This document shows positions 39,500 through 48,074 of a stretch of 64,000 nt of DNA, one piece after another. Below the pieces are notes generated by a model. That model did no database searches, was not told the origin of the DNA, and worked only from the letters and a program-made list of their open reading frames with translations. Both the position numbers and the translations under genes were made by a program. The stretch comes from an uncultured Marinobacter sp. GTDB lineage: Bacteria; Pseudomonadota; Gammaproteobacteria; Pseudomonadales; Oleiphilaceae. The number at the start of each line of letters is the position of its first letter. Within the stretch, counting starts at the first letter, position 1. The DNA lies in contig NZ_CAMPJO010000018.1 in NCBI RefSeq assembly GCF_946886895.1, positions 1-64,000 on the forward strand, in the 5' to 3' direction.

Positions 39500-41329
39500 A
39501 TGCCTTCAACTCTCGGATGGACCATCAAGGACTGGCAGAACGCCTATAAAGAAGGCGCCACGCCAGCGGGATTGCTCGGTGAGCTGCTCACCAGCCTGAA
39601 TACCGCAGACCCCGCCTGGATTGCCCTGCTGGATGGCGACGGGCTGGCCCGGGCCCTGGCGGAGCTGGAGCAGGCGCTGGCAGCCGCCGGTGGCGACATG
39701 GCCGCGCTGCCTCTCTATGGCATTCCCTTCGCGGCCAAGGACAACATTGATGCCACCGGTTTCCAGACCACCGCCGCGTGCCCGGCGTTTGCCTACCGCC
39801 CGAGTGAGGACGCCGCCACCATTGCCCGCCTGAAGTCCGCTGGAGCGGTGTTGATTGGCAAGACCAACCTCGACCAGTTCGCCACCGGCCTGGTGGGCAC
39901 CCGCTCGCCTTATGGCGCGGTGCCCAACAGCTTCAAGCCGGAGGTGGTCAGCGGCGGCTCCAGTTCCGGCTCAGCCTCTGTTGTCGCCCGGGGCCTGGTG
40001 CCCTTTTCCCTGGGCACCGATACCGCCGGCTCCGGTCGGGTGCCGGCGGGGCTGAATAACCTGGTGGGCCTGAAACCCACCAAGGGCCTGTTCAGCATCC
40101 GTGGCGTGGTGCCGGCCTGTCGCTCCCTGGATTGCGTGTCCATCTTTGCGCTGACCGTGAACGACGCCGGGCGGGTATCGGAGGTCATGGCCGGGTTCGA
40201 TGCCGGCGATGCCTTCTCCCGCAAGGCCCCTTACGCCCTGCCCCTGGATGGCCCCGCCCTGCGCCGCCCCGGCCCGATCAAACGGCTCGCTATTCCGGAA
40301 CATCCGCAATGGTTCGGTGACCAGGACGCGGAAGCGGCCTGGAATACCGCCATCAGCCAGTGGCGGGGACTGGATGTGGAACTGGTACCGCTGGATTTCC
40401 GCCCCATGCTGGAACTGGCCGCGCTGCTCTATGAAGGCCCTTGGGTGGCCGAGCGCCATGCCGCCGTGGAAGCCTTCATGGCAAGGCATCCGGAGGAGAT
40501 GAACCCGGTGGTGAAAGACATTATCGAAAACGCCGGCAAGTTCAACGCTACGGATACCTTCAGGGCCCAGTACCGCAAGGAAGAATTGCAACGGGAAATC
40601 GACGGGCTGCTGGCCGATGTGGACGCCCTACTGGTGCCCACGGCGCCTACCGCGCCCACCATCGAAGCGGTCAACGCCGACCCGGTGACCCTCAACAGCC
40701 AGCTGGGCACCTACACCAATTTTGTAAACCTGGCGGACATGAGCGCCCTGGCGATACCCGCCAGCTTCCGGGACGACGGCCTGCCTTTTGGCGTGACGCT
40801 CATTAGCGGCGCCTGGAAGGATGCCGAGCTCCAGCATCTGGCCTGCCAGTGGCTGAATGCCCATCCGACCCCCCTGGGCGCCACTGACCAACCCCGGCCG
40901 GAGGAAACGCCCGGGGCCGCCATTGCAACGCCCACGGTTCAGGTAGCGGTGGTCGGTGCCCACTTGAGTGGCATGCCGCTAAACCCCCAGCTCACCGAGC
41001 GCTGCGCTGTCCTTCTGGAACAAACCACCACCTCCGCCCATTACCGCCTCTACGCCCTGCCCAACACCACACCGCCCAAGCCCGGTTTGAAACGGGTGGC
41101 ACCGGGCGAGGGTAAACAGATCATCGTGGAAGTCTGGCAAATGCCCGCCTCAGCCTTCGGCTCCTTCGTCGACCTGATCCCGGCACCGCTGGGCATCGGC
41201 AACGTGGAACTGGCCGATGGCCGCTGGGTGAATGGCTTTATCTGCGAAGGCTACGGGTTTGAGGGGGCCCGGGATGTCACCGAATACGGTGGTTGGCGGG
41301 CGTTTATGGGGTCTGACGCCGGGGCCTGA
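39500..41329 (+). CDS. atzF: Allophanate hydrolase
   Basis: A 609-residue protein. Residues 20-465 are an amidase-signature domain with the catalytic lysine in GIPFAAKDNIDATGF and the serines in VSGGSSSGSASVVARGLVPF, then SLGTDTAGSGRVPAG. Residues 480-605 are the small C-terminal domain of allophanate hydrolases (VAVVGAHLSGMPLNPQL, LPNTTPPKPGLKRV). It splits allophanate, made by urea carboxylase, into ammonia and CO2. GAGGACGACC precedes the ATG. It leads the operon with urea carboxylase and is divergent from urtA. Confidence 0.95.
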   Translation: MPSTLGWTIKDWQNAYKEGATPAGLLGELLTSLNTADPAWIALLDGDGLARALAELEQALAAAGGDMAALPLYGIPFAAKDNIDATGFQTTAACPAFAYRPSEDAATIARLKSAGAVLIGKTNLDQFATGLVGTRSPYGAVPNSFKPEVVSGGSSSGSASVVARGLVPFSLGTDTAGSGRVPAGLNNLVGLKPTKGLFSIRGVVPACRSLDCVSIFALTVNDAGRVSEVMAGFDAGDAFSRKAPYALPLDGPALRRPGPIKRLAIPEHPQWFGDQDAEAAWNTAISQWRGLDVELVPLDFRPMLELAALLYEGPWVAERHAAVEAFMARHPEEMNPVVKDIIENAGKFNATDTFRAQYRKEELQREIDGLLADVDALLVPTAPTAPTIEAVNADPVTLNSQLGTYTNFVNLADMSALAIPASFRDDGLPFGVTLISGAWKDAELQHLACQWLNAHPTPLGATDQPRPEETPGAAIATPTVQVAVVGAHLSGMPLNPQLTERCAVLLEQTTTSAHYRLYALPNTTPPKPGLKRVAPGEGKQIIVEVWQMPASAFGSFVDLIPAPLGIGNVELADGRWVNGFICEGYGFEGARDVTEYGGWRAFMGSDAGA

Positions 41330-41367
41330 TACCGGGGTCTGACCCTATGGGTCTGACCCCATAAACA
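41312..41367 (+). repeat. GGGGTCTGACCC motifs at the end of atzF
   Basis: Four partial motifs (GGGGTCTGACGCC, CCGGGGTCTGACCC, TATGGGTCTGACCCCATA) overlap the atzF 3' end and continue past it. They belong to the same family as the units at 41431 and 41568 and the 68-bp pair at 9.2 and 13.1 kb. Confidence 0.7.
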
Positions 41368-41430
41368 TTGACCAAGACGAACCCACCCCCGGGGCCAGAC
41401 CCTGGAGCCAAACCGGACTCTCGAGTTAAC

Positions 41431-41539
41431 GCGGCCTGGTCAATTTGTGTGGGGTCAGACCCGCAGGGTCAGACCCCGTAGTCAGCCGCCGCAGTCGCGC
41501 ATCGGGGTCAGACCCGGCGGGTCTGACCCCACCTACACC
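41431..41539 (+). repeat. 109-bp repeat unit 1 between atzF and urea carboxylase
   Basis: Runs from GCGGCCTGGTCAAT to CCACCTACACC and carries two inverted GGGTCAGACCC modules. It matches unit 2 (41568-41676) with a period of 137 bases and few changes. Confidence 0.85.
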
Positions 41540-41567
41540 GAGGGGCATAAGCAAGCTCGGGGTAGAC

Positions 41568-41676
41568 GCGGCCTGGTCAATGTTTTTGGGGTCAGACCCG
41601 CAGGGTCAGACCCCGTAGTCAGCCGCCACAGTTGCGCATCGGGGTCAGACCCTGCGGGTCTGACCCCACCTACACC
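41568..41676 (+). repeat. 109-bp repeat unit 2 upstream of urea carboxylase
   Basis: Second tandem unit, ending 22 bases before the urea carboxylase ATG. Both units would be transcribed in the operon and can fold into strong hairpins, so they may tune expression of the large downstream gene. Confidence 0.85.
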
Positions 41677-41698
41677 CAGCTAAAGGAGATTCCAGACA

Positions 41699-44600
41699 AT
41701 GTTCTCTAAAGTACTCATCGCCAACCGAGGCGAGATCGCGGTTCGCACCATTCGCACTCTCAAGGCCATGGGCGTTGGCAGCGTGGCTGTCTATTCCCAC
41801 CAGGATCGCCACAGCCTGCACGTAACCCTGGCCGACGAATCCGTGGCCCTGACCGGTAACGGCGCCAGCGAAACCTACCTGGACAAGGCCCAGATTCTTT
41901 CCGCCGCCAAACACACCGGCGCCGAGGCGATTATTCCGGGGTACGGCTTTCTCTCCGAAAACGCCGACTTCGCCGAGGCCTGCGAGGCCGATGGCATTGC
42001 CTTTATTGGCCCCACGCCCGACCAGATGCGCGAGTTCGGCCTGAAGCACCGGGCCCGGGAACTGGCAGAAGCCGCCGGCGTGCCCCTGGCTCCCGGCAGC
42101 GGTCTGCTGGAAAACCTGGACGAGGCCCTGCAAACCGCCGAGCGCCTGGGTTACCCGGTGATGCTGAAAAGCACCGCCGGCGGTGGCGGCATCGGCCTGA
42201 CCCGATGCAACAGCGACAGCGAACTCAAGGATGCGTTTGAAACCGTGCGCCGCCAGGGCCAGAGCTTCTTCAACGACAGCGGCGTGTTCCTGGAGCGTTT
42301 CATCGCCCGGGCCCGCCATGTGGAAGTGCAGATCTTCGGCGACGGCCAGGGCAACGTGGTCGCCCTGGGCGAGCGGGACTGTTCCCTGCAACGGCGCAAC
42401 CAGAAGGTGGTGGAGGAAACTCCGGCGCCGAATCTGCCGGCGGCCACCCGCCAGAAGATGCTGGATGCCGCCGTCTCCCTCGGGCAGTCAGTAAATTACC
42501 GCTCTGCCGGCACCGTGGAGTACATCTACGACGCCGACCGGGACGAATTCTACTTTCTGGAAGTGAATACCCGCTTACAGGTGGAGCACCCGGTGACCGA
42601 GTCGGTCACCGGCCTGGACCTGATCGAATGGATGCTGAAGATCGCCGCCGGCGAGAGCCCGGACCTGGCCGGTTTCGCGCCGGAGCTGAACGGCGCCTCC
42701 ATGGAGGTGCGGATCTACGCGGAAGATCCGCTGAAAGACTTCCAACCCTCCCCGGGCGAGCTCACTGACGTACACTGGCCGGAAGACGATGTGCGGGTGG
42801 ACACCTGGGTAGAAAACGGCAGCGAAGTCTCCGCCCACTACGACCCGATGATTGCCAAGCTGATTGTGCACGGCAAAGACCGCGCCGACGCCCTGGCCAA
42901 ACTGAAAGCCGCCCTGGCGGAAACCCGGCTGATGGGCATTGCCACCAACCTGGATTACCTGCGCCAGGTGGTGGCCCAGCAGAGTTTTGCCGATGGCCTT
43001 GTCTCCACCCGCGCCCTGGAGAGCTTCGAATTCAAACCCTCGGTGGCCGAAGTGGTCAAACCCGGCACCTACACCACCGTGCAGGATTACCCGGGCCGCG
43101 TGGGCTACTGGAACATCGGCGTACCGCCCAGCGGCCCCATGGACGACTACGCCTTCCGGATTGCCAACCGCATCGTTGGCAACCACCACGAAGCGGCAGG
43201 CCTGGAAGCCACCCTGATCGGCCCCAGCCTGAAATTCCACAAGGACTCGGTGGTTGCCCTCACCGGTGCGCTCACTGACGCCACCCTCGATGACAAGCCA
43301 GTGGAGTTCTGGAAACCCATCACCGTGAAAGCCGGCCAGGTTCTGGCCGTGGGCAAGGCCATCAAAGGCTGTCGCACTTACCTGGCCGTGCGCGGTGGCT
43401 TTGATGTGCCGGTGTACCTGGGCAGCCGCGCCACCTTCGCCCTCGGCCAGTTCGGCGGCCACGGCGGCCGGCCCTTGCGCCCCGGCAACATGCTCGGCAT
43501 CAGCCAGATCAACCTGCCAGCCTGCACCACCACGGCACCGACACACGATCCCGCCCCAGCGGACCCGGATTTGATTCCGGACTATCCGGACCACTGGGAA
43601 ATCGGTGTGCTCTATGGCCCCCACGGCGCCCCGGATTTCTTCACCGAACAGTCCATCGAAAAGTTCTTCGAGCAGGACTGGGAAGTGCACTACAACTCCA
43701 ACCGCCTGGGCATCCGCCTGAACGGCCCCAAGCCCGAGTTCACCCGGGCCGACGGCGGCGAGGCGGGCCTGCACCCGTCCAACATCCACGACTGCGAATA
43801 CGCCATCGGCTCCATCAACTTCACCGGCGACATGCCCGTGATCCTCACCAAGGACGGCCCCAGCCTGGGCGGCTTCGTGTGCCCGGTCACCATCGCCAGG
43901 GCCGAGCTGTGGAAAGTCGGCCAGGTCAAACCCGGCGACACCATCCGGTTCGTGGCCATTGATAACGACACCGCCGTAAAACTCTCCGAGCGCCAGGAAC
44001 TGGCCATCAAGAGCCTGATGGCGCCACCGGCTCCCACGCTGGTGGCACCTGAACTGGTTCCGTTGAACGGCCTCTCCGCCACCATCCTGGCCCACCTGGA
44101 AGAAACCGACGGCCGCCCGGAAGTCACCTACCGCCAGGCCGGCGACCAGTACATCCTGCTGGAATACGGCCCCAACGTGATGGACCTCGGCTGCCGCCTG
44201 CGCATCCACGCCCTGATGGAAGCCATCGCCGACGTGCAACCCAACGGCCTGCTGGAACTCTCCCCGGGCGTACGTTCCCTGCAACTGAGGTACGACGCCA
44301 GGATTCTTACGCAGGAAGCGCTGATGACCTACCTGCTGGATCTGGAGGCCACCCTGCCGCCCACCGATGAGCTGAAAGTGCGCAGCCGGGTGATTCACCT
44401 GCCCATGGCCTTCGAAGACAGCGCCACCCTGGAGGCCGTGGACAAATACCGCCAGTCCGTACGCGACACCGCCCCCTGGCTGCCCAACAACGTCGACTTC
44501 ATGCAACGCATCAACGGCCTGCGCAGCCGCGAGGCCGTCCGCGACATCCTGTTCTCGGCCCGCTATCTGGTGCTGGGCCTGGGTGACGTCTACCTGGGCG

Positions 44601-45331
44601 CCCCCTGCGCCGTGCCCCTGGACCCAAGGCACCGGATGCTCACCTCCAAGTACAACCCGGCCCGCACCTACACGGCGGAGGGCACCGTGGGCATCGGCGG
44701 CGTGTACATGTGCATCTACGGCATGGACTCCCCGGGCGGCTACCAGCTCGTGGGCCGCACCCTGCCAATATGGAACAAGTACCTGAAGAACCCCCAGTTC
44801 GCCGAAGGCGCCCCCTGGCTGCTGCGGTTCTTCGACCAGGTGTGCTACTACCCGGTGACCGAAGCCGAACTGGACGAAATGCGCGACCAGTTCCGCGCGG
44901 GCCAGCTGATCGTGAAAATCGAGGAAGAAACCTTCGACCTCAAATCTCACCAGGCCTTCCTGGACGCCAACGCCGACTCCATCGCCGAGTTCCGCGAACT
45001 GCAGCAGGCGGCCTATGCGAAAGAGGTGGCCCTGTGGAAAGACAGCGAAGCCGAGGAACTGGATAAACTGGCCAAAGCGCCGCCGAAGGCGGACGTGTCC
45101 GACCTGGCAAAATTCGGCGAGCTGGTGAGTGCGGAGATTGCCGGTAACATCTGGAAGTGCCTGGTCAGACCCGGTGATACAGTGGCGGAGGGTGATCCGC
45201 TGGTGATTGTCGAGGCGATGAAGATGGAGTTCGAGATCAACGCCACGCTGGCTGGCGAGATCAGCGCCTTGCACGTTGAGCCTGGTAAGGCTGTGACTCC
45301 TGGCGAGCCTTTGTTGAGTATTAAGGTCTAG
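41699..45331 (+). CDS. uca: Urea carboxylase, biotin-dependent
   Basis: A 1210-residue protein of the usual length. The biotin carboxylase domain covers 1-450 (KVLIANRGEIAVRTIRTLKA, MLKSTAGGGGIGLTRC, EVNTRLQVEHPVTE). The carboxyltransferase part follows with KipA/AHS2 (about 465-780) and KipI/AHS1 (about 800-1010). A biotinyl domain ends the protein with VEAMKMEFEI (target Lys). It carboxylates urea to allophanate for AtzF. Some relatives use guanidine, but no carboxyguanidine deiminase genes and no guanidine riboswitch are visible, so urea is favoured. AAAGGAG precedes the ATG. Confidence 0.95.
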   Translation: MFSKVLIANRGEIAVRTIRTLKAMGVGSVAVYSHQDRHSLHVTLADESVALTGNGASETYLDKAQILSAAKHTGAEAIIPGYGFLSENADFAEACEADGIAFIGPTPDQMREFGLKHRARELAEAAGVPLAPGSGLLENLDEALQTAERLGYPVMLKSTAGGGGIGLTRCNSDSELKDAFETVRRQGQSFFNDSGVFLERFIARARHVEVQIFGDGQGNVVALGERDCSLQRRNQKVVEETPAPNLPAATRQKMLDAAVSLGQSVNYRSAGTVEYIYDADRDEFYFLEVNTRLQVEHPVTESVTGLDLIEWMLKIAAGESPDLAGFAPELNGASMEVRIYAEDPLKDFQPSPGELTDVHWPEDDVRVDTWVENGSEVSAHYDPMIAKLIVHGKDRADALAKLKAALAETRLMGIATNLDYLRQVVAQQSFADGLVSTRALESFEFKPSVAEVVKPGTYTTVQDYPGRVGYWNIGVPPSGPMDDYAFRIANRIVGNHHEAAGLEATLIGPSLKFHKDSVVALTGALTDATLDDKPVEFWKPITVKAGQVLAVGKAIKGCRTYLAVRGGFDVPVYLGSRATFALGQFGGHGGRPLRPGNMLGISQINLPACTTTAPTHDPAPADPDLIPDYPDHWEIGVLYGPHGAPDFFTEQSIEKFFEQDWEVHYNSNRLGIRLNGPKPEFTRADGGEAGLHPSNIHDCEYAIGSINFTGDMPVILTKDGPSLGGFVCPVTIARAELWKVGQVKPGDTIRFVAIDNDTAVKLSERQELAIKSLMAPPAPTLVAPELVPLNGLSATILAHLEETDGRPEVTYRQAGDQYILLEYGPNVMDLGCRLRIHALMEAIADVQPNGLLELSPGVRSLQLRYDARILTQEALMTYLLDLEATLPPTDELKVRSRVIHLPMAFEDSATLEAVDKYRQSVRDTAPWLPNNVDFMQRINGLRSREAVRDILFSARYLVLGLGDVYLGAPCAVPLDPRHRMLTSKYNPARTYTAEGTVGIGGVYMCIYGMDSPGGYQLVGRTLPIWNKYLKNPQFAEGAPWLLRFFDQVCYYPVTEAELDEMRDQFRAGQLIVKIEEETFDLKSHQAFLDANADSIAEFRELQQAAYAKEVALWKDSEAEELDKLAKAPPKADVSDLAKFGELVSAEIAGNIWKCLVRPGDTVAEGDPLVIVEAMKMEFEINATLAGEISALHVEPGKAVTPGEPLLSIKV

Positions 45332-45383
45332 GTTTGGGTCTGACTTTGGAGTTCGACCTCACTGGCCTCTTGTTCTGGAGTAC

Positions 45384-45491
45384 AGCCGGTGGGGGAAGGC
45401 CTGTCACAGACACGCCGTGAACCCATCCCTGGGGGCTTGAGGGCAGCATCCCTGCTGCCCACAGTCTGTGACAGGCCTGCCCCCACCGGCT
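45384..45491 (+). repeat. Large hairpin element A (28-bp arms, 52-base conserved loop)
   Basis: Arms 45384-45411 and 45464-45491 pair with one mismatch. The loop reads ACGCCGTGAACCCATCCCTG and ends with a small inner stem GGGCAGC/GCTGCCC. It lies after urea carboxylase. Elements B and C share the loop but have different arms. Confidence 0.88.
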
Positions 45492-45610
45492 TCTCCGACT
45501 TTGGGTGATTGCGGTTTGAGAAGAAAAACTGGTGTTTGGTCCTTGCAGTAGCCGGAACAAACGGTTTCACCAGAACTCGCAGCAATGCCGTCTCGCAGGC
45601 AAAGGGAGTC

Positions 45611-45724
45611 GGGCGCGGATGTCGGGGAGGCTGTTCAAAAGTGTGTGCGGCATGGATGCCGCACTCAAGCCCCCAGGGATGGGTTCACGGCGTCTTTTGA
45701 ACAGCCTCCCCGACAGCCGCGCCC
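45611..45724 (-). repeat. Large hairpin element B (31-bp arms, 52-base conserved loop)
   Basis: Arms 45611-45641 and 45694-45724 pair with one mismatch. On the minus strand the loop is the same as in A, but the inner stem is GTGCGGC/GCCGCAC, a paired change from A. It is inverted relative to A and sits 38 bases before the GntR start. Apart from A and B the 431-base interval holds nothing I recognise. Confidence 0.88.
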
Positions 45725-45762
45725 AGAGGCCAATCACCAAACAAGAGGACAAACGGAACACA

Positions 45763-46491
45763 ATGAAAACAAACACCAAAAGAAAAGAGTCCATGGCAGA
45801 CAGGGTTTACGAGGCCCTGAAGGACGACATCTTTGAGTTCCGCCTGATCCCCGGTGACAAGTTCAGCGAGGGGGATGTGGGAACGCGCCTGCATGCCAGC
45901 CGGACGCCGGTAAGGGAGGCCCTGTACCGGTTGCAGCGGGAAGGCTACGTGGAGGTGCTGTTCCGCAGTGGCTGGCAGGTGAAGCCGTTTGATTTCCGGC
46001 AGGTGGAAGAACTGTACGACCTGCGGATCACCCTGGAACGGGCCGCGATGCACAAGATCTGCGGACTGGACGAAGAGCCGCAGGCGCTGCGCACACTGAC
46101 CGCCATCTGGAACCCGGATCACCCCTCCGAGCGGGCCGTGGGCAGCACCGTGCGGGCGCTGGATGAGAGTTTTCATTGCGACCTGGTGGCCGCGGCCGGC
46201 AACCGTGAGATGACGCGGATTCACCGGGAGATTACCGACCGGCTGCGGATCATACGCCGGCTGGACTTCACCCGGGACGACCGGGTGGATGCCACCTACG
46301 TGGAACACTCAGACATCCTCGCGGCCCTGAAGGCAGGGCTGGCCAGCGAAGCGGCGGACCGGTTAACCCGCCATATCCGCAGCAGCCAGAACGCCGTGCG
46401 GGAAATCACCATGGAACGAATCCGGGAGGCGGCCGCCATTCACCGGCAGGGAAATACCCTGGAAACCGGACTATTTTCGCCGGAATCTTAG
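45763..46491 (+). CDS. GntR family regulator (FCD/FadR type) of the urea locus
   Basis: A 242-residue protein: winged HTH at 12-75 (VYEALKDDIFEFRLIPGDKF, ASRTPVREALYRLQREGY) and an FCD ligand domain at 90-225 with the metal-binding histidines in ALDESFHCDLVAAAG, VEHSDILAAL and RHIRSSQ. The start at 45763 is the first ATG after hairpin B. It follows urea carboxylase, so it probably controls the urt and atzF-uca promoters through the GTATACAAG boxes. That link is an inference from position. Confidence 0.88.
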   Translation: MKTNTKRKESMADRVYEALKDDIFEFRLIPGDKFSEGDVGTRLHASRTPVREALYRLQREGYVEVLFRSGWQVKPFDFRQVEELYDLRITLERAAMHKICGLDEEPQALRTLTAIWNPDHPSERAVGSTVRALDESFHCDLVAAAGNREMTRIHREITDRLRIIRRLDFTRDDRVDATYVEHSDILAALKAGLASEAADRLTRHIRSSQNAVREITMERIREAAAIHRQGNTLETGLFSPES

Positions 46492-46578
46492 ACATTGGTT
46501 TCGAACACTCTTGCTTTATCGCGCTATTCAGGCCACTTTCAACGACTGTGACTCCCGAAAACCCGAAAAAGGCACCCG

Positions 46579-47286
46579 ATGTTTTCCGAACGCTACCATT
46601 CCGTCCAGGACGGACACGTGCTGATCAGCGCCATCCAGGCAAGCCGCTTTGCCAAAGAAGTCGCTGGTGACTTCAACCCCATTCACAATCCGGATGCCCG
46701 GCGTTTCTGCGTACCCGGAGACCTGCTGTTCGCCCTGCTGGTGGACCGTTTCGGGTTGTCGCGGAAGATGACGTTTCATTTCCGTAGCCTGCTGGGGGAG
46801 AACGTGCCGCTGGCCTTTCACGAGGATGACGATGGCGTTGTCCGGGTACGGGACGGGAACGACAAGGTCTACGTGGAAATGGAGCGCAGCGGCGAGCTGA
46901 CCCACGATGCCAAGGTCATCGACAACCTCACCCGAAGCTACGTGGCCGCCTCCGGCAAGAACTTCCCGCACACGCTCAAGCCCCTGCTGGAAAGCGAAGG
47001 AGTGATGTTCAACCCGGACCGTCCGATGATCATGTATCAGAGCATGAGCCTGGATCTGGACACCCTCGACGCGCCTTACCCGGAACTGGAAATGCACAAG
47101 GCCGAGCTGAAGCCCGAGGGCAAGCGTGGCAATGTCTCCCTGGACTACCGGGTGGTGTCTGCCGGTGACCCCGTGGGGCTGGTGTCCAAGAAACTGGTGG
47201 TCAGCGGCCTGAGGGAGTACGACCCGCAAGCCATGGAGGCCGTGGTGGAAGAATTCTACCGGCTCAAGAACCGCTCCTGGGACTGA
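46579..47286 (+). CDS. DUF3581 family protein
   Basis: A 235-residue protein: FAKEVAGDFNPIHNPDARRF, then CVPGDLLFALLVDRFGLSRK and MTFHFRSLLGENVPL, the fixed opening of DUF3581, a gammaproteobacterial family resembling MaoC-like hot-dog folds (the DFNPIH motif recalls hydratase 2). No activity is known. GGCACCCG precedes the ATG. Monocistronic; the candidate CsrB-like RNA follows. Confidence 0.88.
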   Translation: MFSERYHSVQDGHVLISAIQASRFAKEVAGDFNPIHNPDARRFCVPGDLLFALLVDRFGLSRKMTFHFRSLLGENVPLAFHEDDDGVVRVRDGNDKVYVEMERSGELTHDAKVIDNLTRSYVAASGKNFPHTLKPLLESEGVMFNPDRPMIMYQSMSLDLDTLDAPYPELEMHKAELKPEGKRGNVSLDYRVVSAGDPVGLVSKKLVVSGLREYDPQAMEAVVEEFYRLKNRSWD

Positions 47287-47379
47287 CGCGCCCAACTTAC
47301 AACCCTGTACGACATATCGCACAAATCGTCACGCGAATATCCCATATTGCCAAATCGTAACCCCAGTAGAATGGTCAGT

Positions 47380-47570
47380 GTCAGGGATGACAAGCCAGCA
47401 AGGAACGTTGGCTCACGGATGAGAGCTCCACGGAAAGGAGTTGCCCAAAGGATCAGGGCCACAGGGATGACCACACGGACGACGCGCTCAGGATGATGCG
47501 CAGCCTGACGGAACAGGCAGGGGTCAGCCACGGAATTCCGGATCACACGGACTGTGATCCATTCCGTGCA
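47380..47570 (+). ncRNA. Candidate CsrB/RsmZ-type regulatory RNA
   Basis: The gap contains 13 GGA motifs in about 170 bases, many at hairpin tips: AGCCA...TGGCT around CAAGGAACG (47393-47413), CTCC-ACGGAAA-GGAG (47426-47440), GCGC-TCAGGATGAT-GCGC (47484-47501) and GCCTG-ACGGAA-CAGGC (47503-47518). A long terminal stem spans 47529-47568 (CACGGAAT...ATTCCGTG). A -10-like TAGAAT at 47367-47372 would start the RNA near 47380. CTTACA at 47296 could be half of a GacA-type site. Such RNAs sequester CsrA/RsmA. No T-run follows the last stem, so the 3' end is uncertain. Confidence 0.75.
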
Positions 47571-47673
47571 CTTACCGTCCCATGCCCCATCGCTCACCCA
47601 ACCTCCGCTCCTGCTGCTTTGCGCCCTGGCAAAAAACCATAATGACGCACATCAGCTTCAGGAGTTCACTGAC

Positions 47674-47943
47674 ATGAAACGCACACCCCTTATCGCCACC
47701 CTCGTTCTGCTGTTCAGCCTGGCCACTGGCTTCGCCCACGCCGAGCCCGCCGCCATCAACATCAACACCGCCGACGTCGCCACCCTGGCCAGCCTGAATG
47801 GCATTGGCCAGAGCAAGGCCGAAGCCATCGTCGCCTACCGTGACGTCAACGGCCCCTTCGCCACCACCGCGGATCTGGCCGACGTAAAAGGCATTGGCGA
47901 ACGCACCATCGAAAAGAACGCCGGGCGTTTGAGCGTCGAGTAA
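47674..47943 (+). CDS. ComEA-like helix-hairpin-helix protein
   Basis: An 89-residue exported protein: signal peptide (LIATLVLLFSLATGFAHA), then a HhH domain ININTADVATLASLNGIGQS, KAEAIVAYRDVNGPFATTAD and LADVKGIGERTIEKN. It matches the short ComEA family, periplasmic DNA-binding proteins used in DNA uptake and common even in bacteria not known to be competent. CAGGAG lies upstream of ATG 47674. Confidence 0.92.
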   Translation: MKRTPLIATLVLLFSLATGFAHAEPAAININTADVATLASLNGIGQSKAEAIVAYRDVNGPFATTADLADVKGIGERTIEKNAGRLSVE

Positions 47944-48074
47944 CACCCGGGGCGGCGGTTGTCATAATCGCCGCCCGTCACGGGTTCCTCTCCCCCAAAA
48001 GTCGTCTGGCAACCCCGGCTCGGCCGCCCTATGATTATCGGATAACAACACCGATAAACTTAAGCGACGGCACT

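Noticed and set aside
42575..45274. Very long open frame antisense to urea carboxylase (899 codons, minus strand)
   Set aside because: It is the shadow of a GC-rich gene: the plus-strand frame has all urea carboxylase motifs, and the antisense product is low-complexity, rich in His, Gln and Val.
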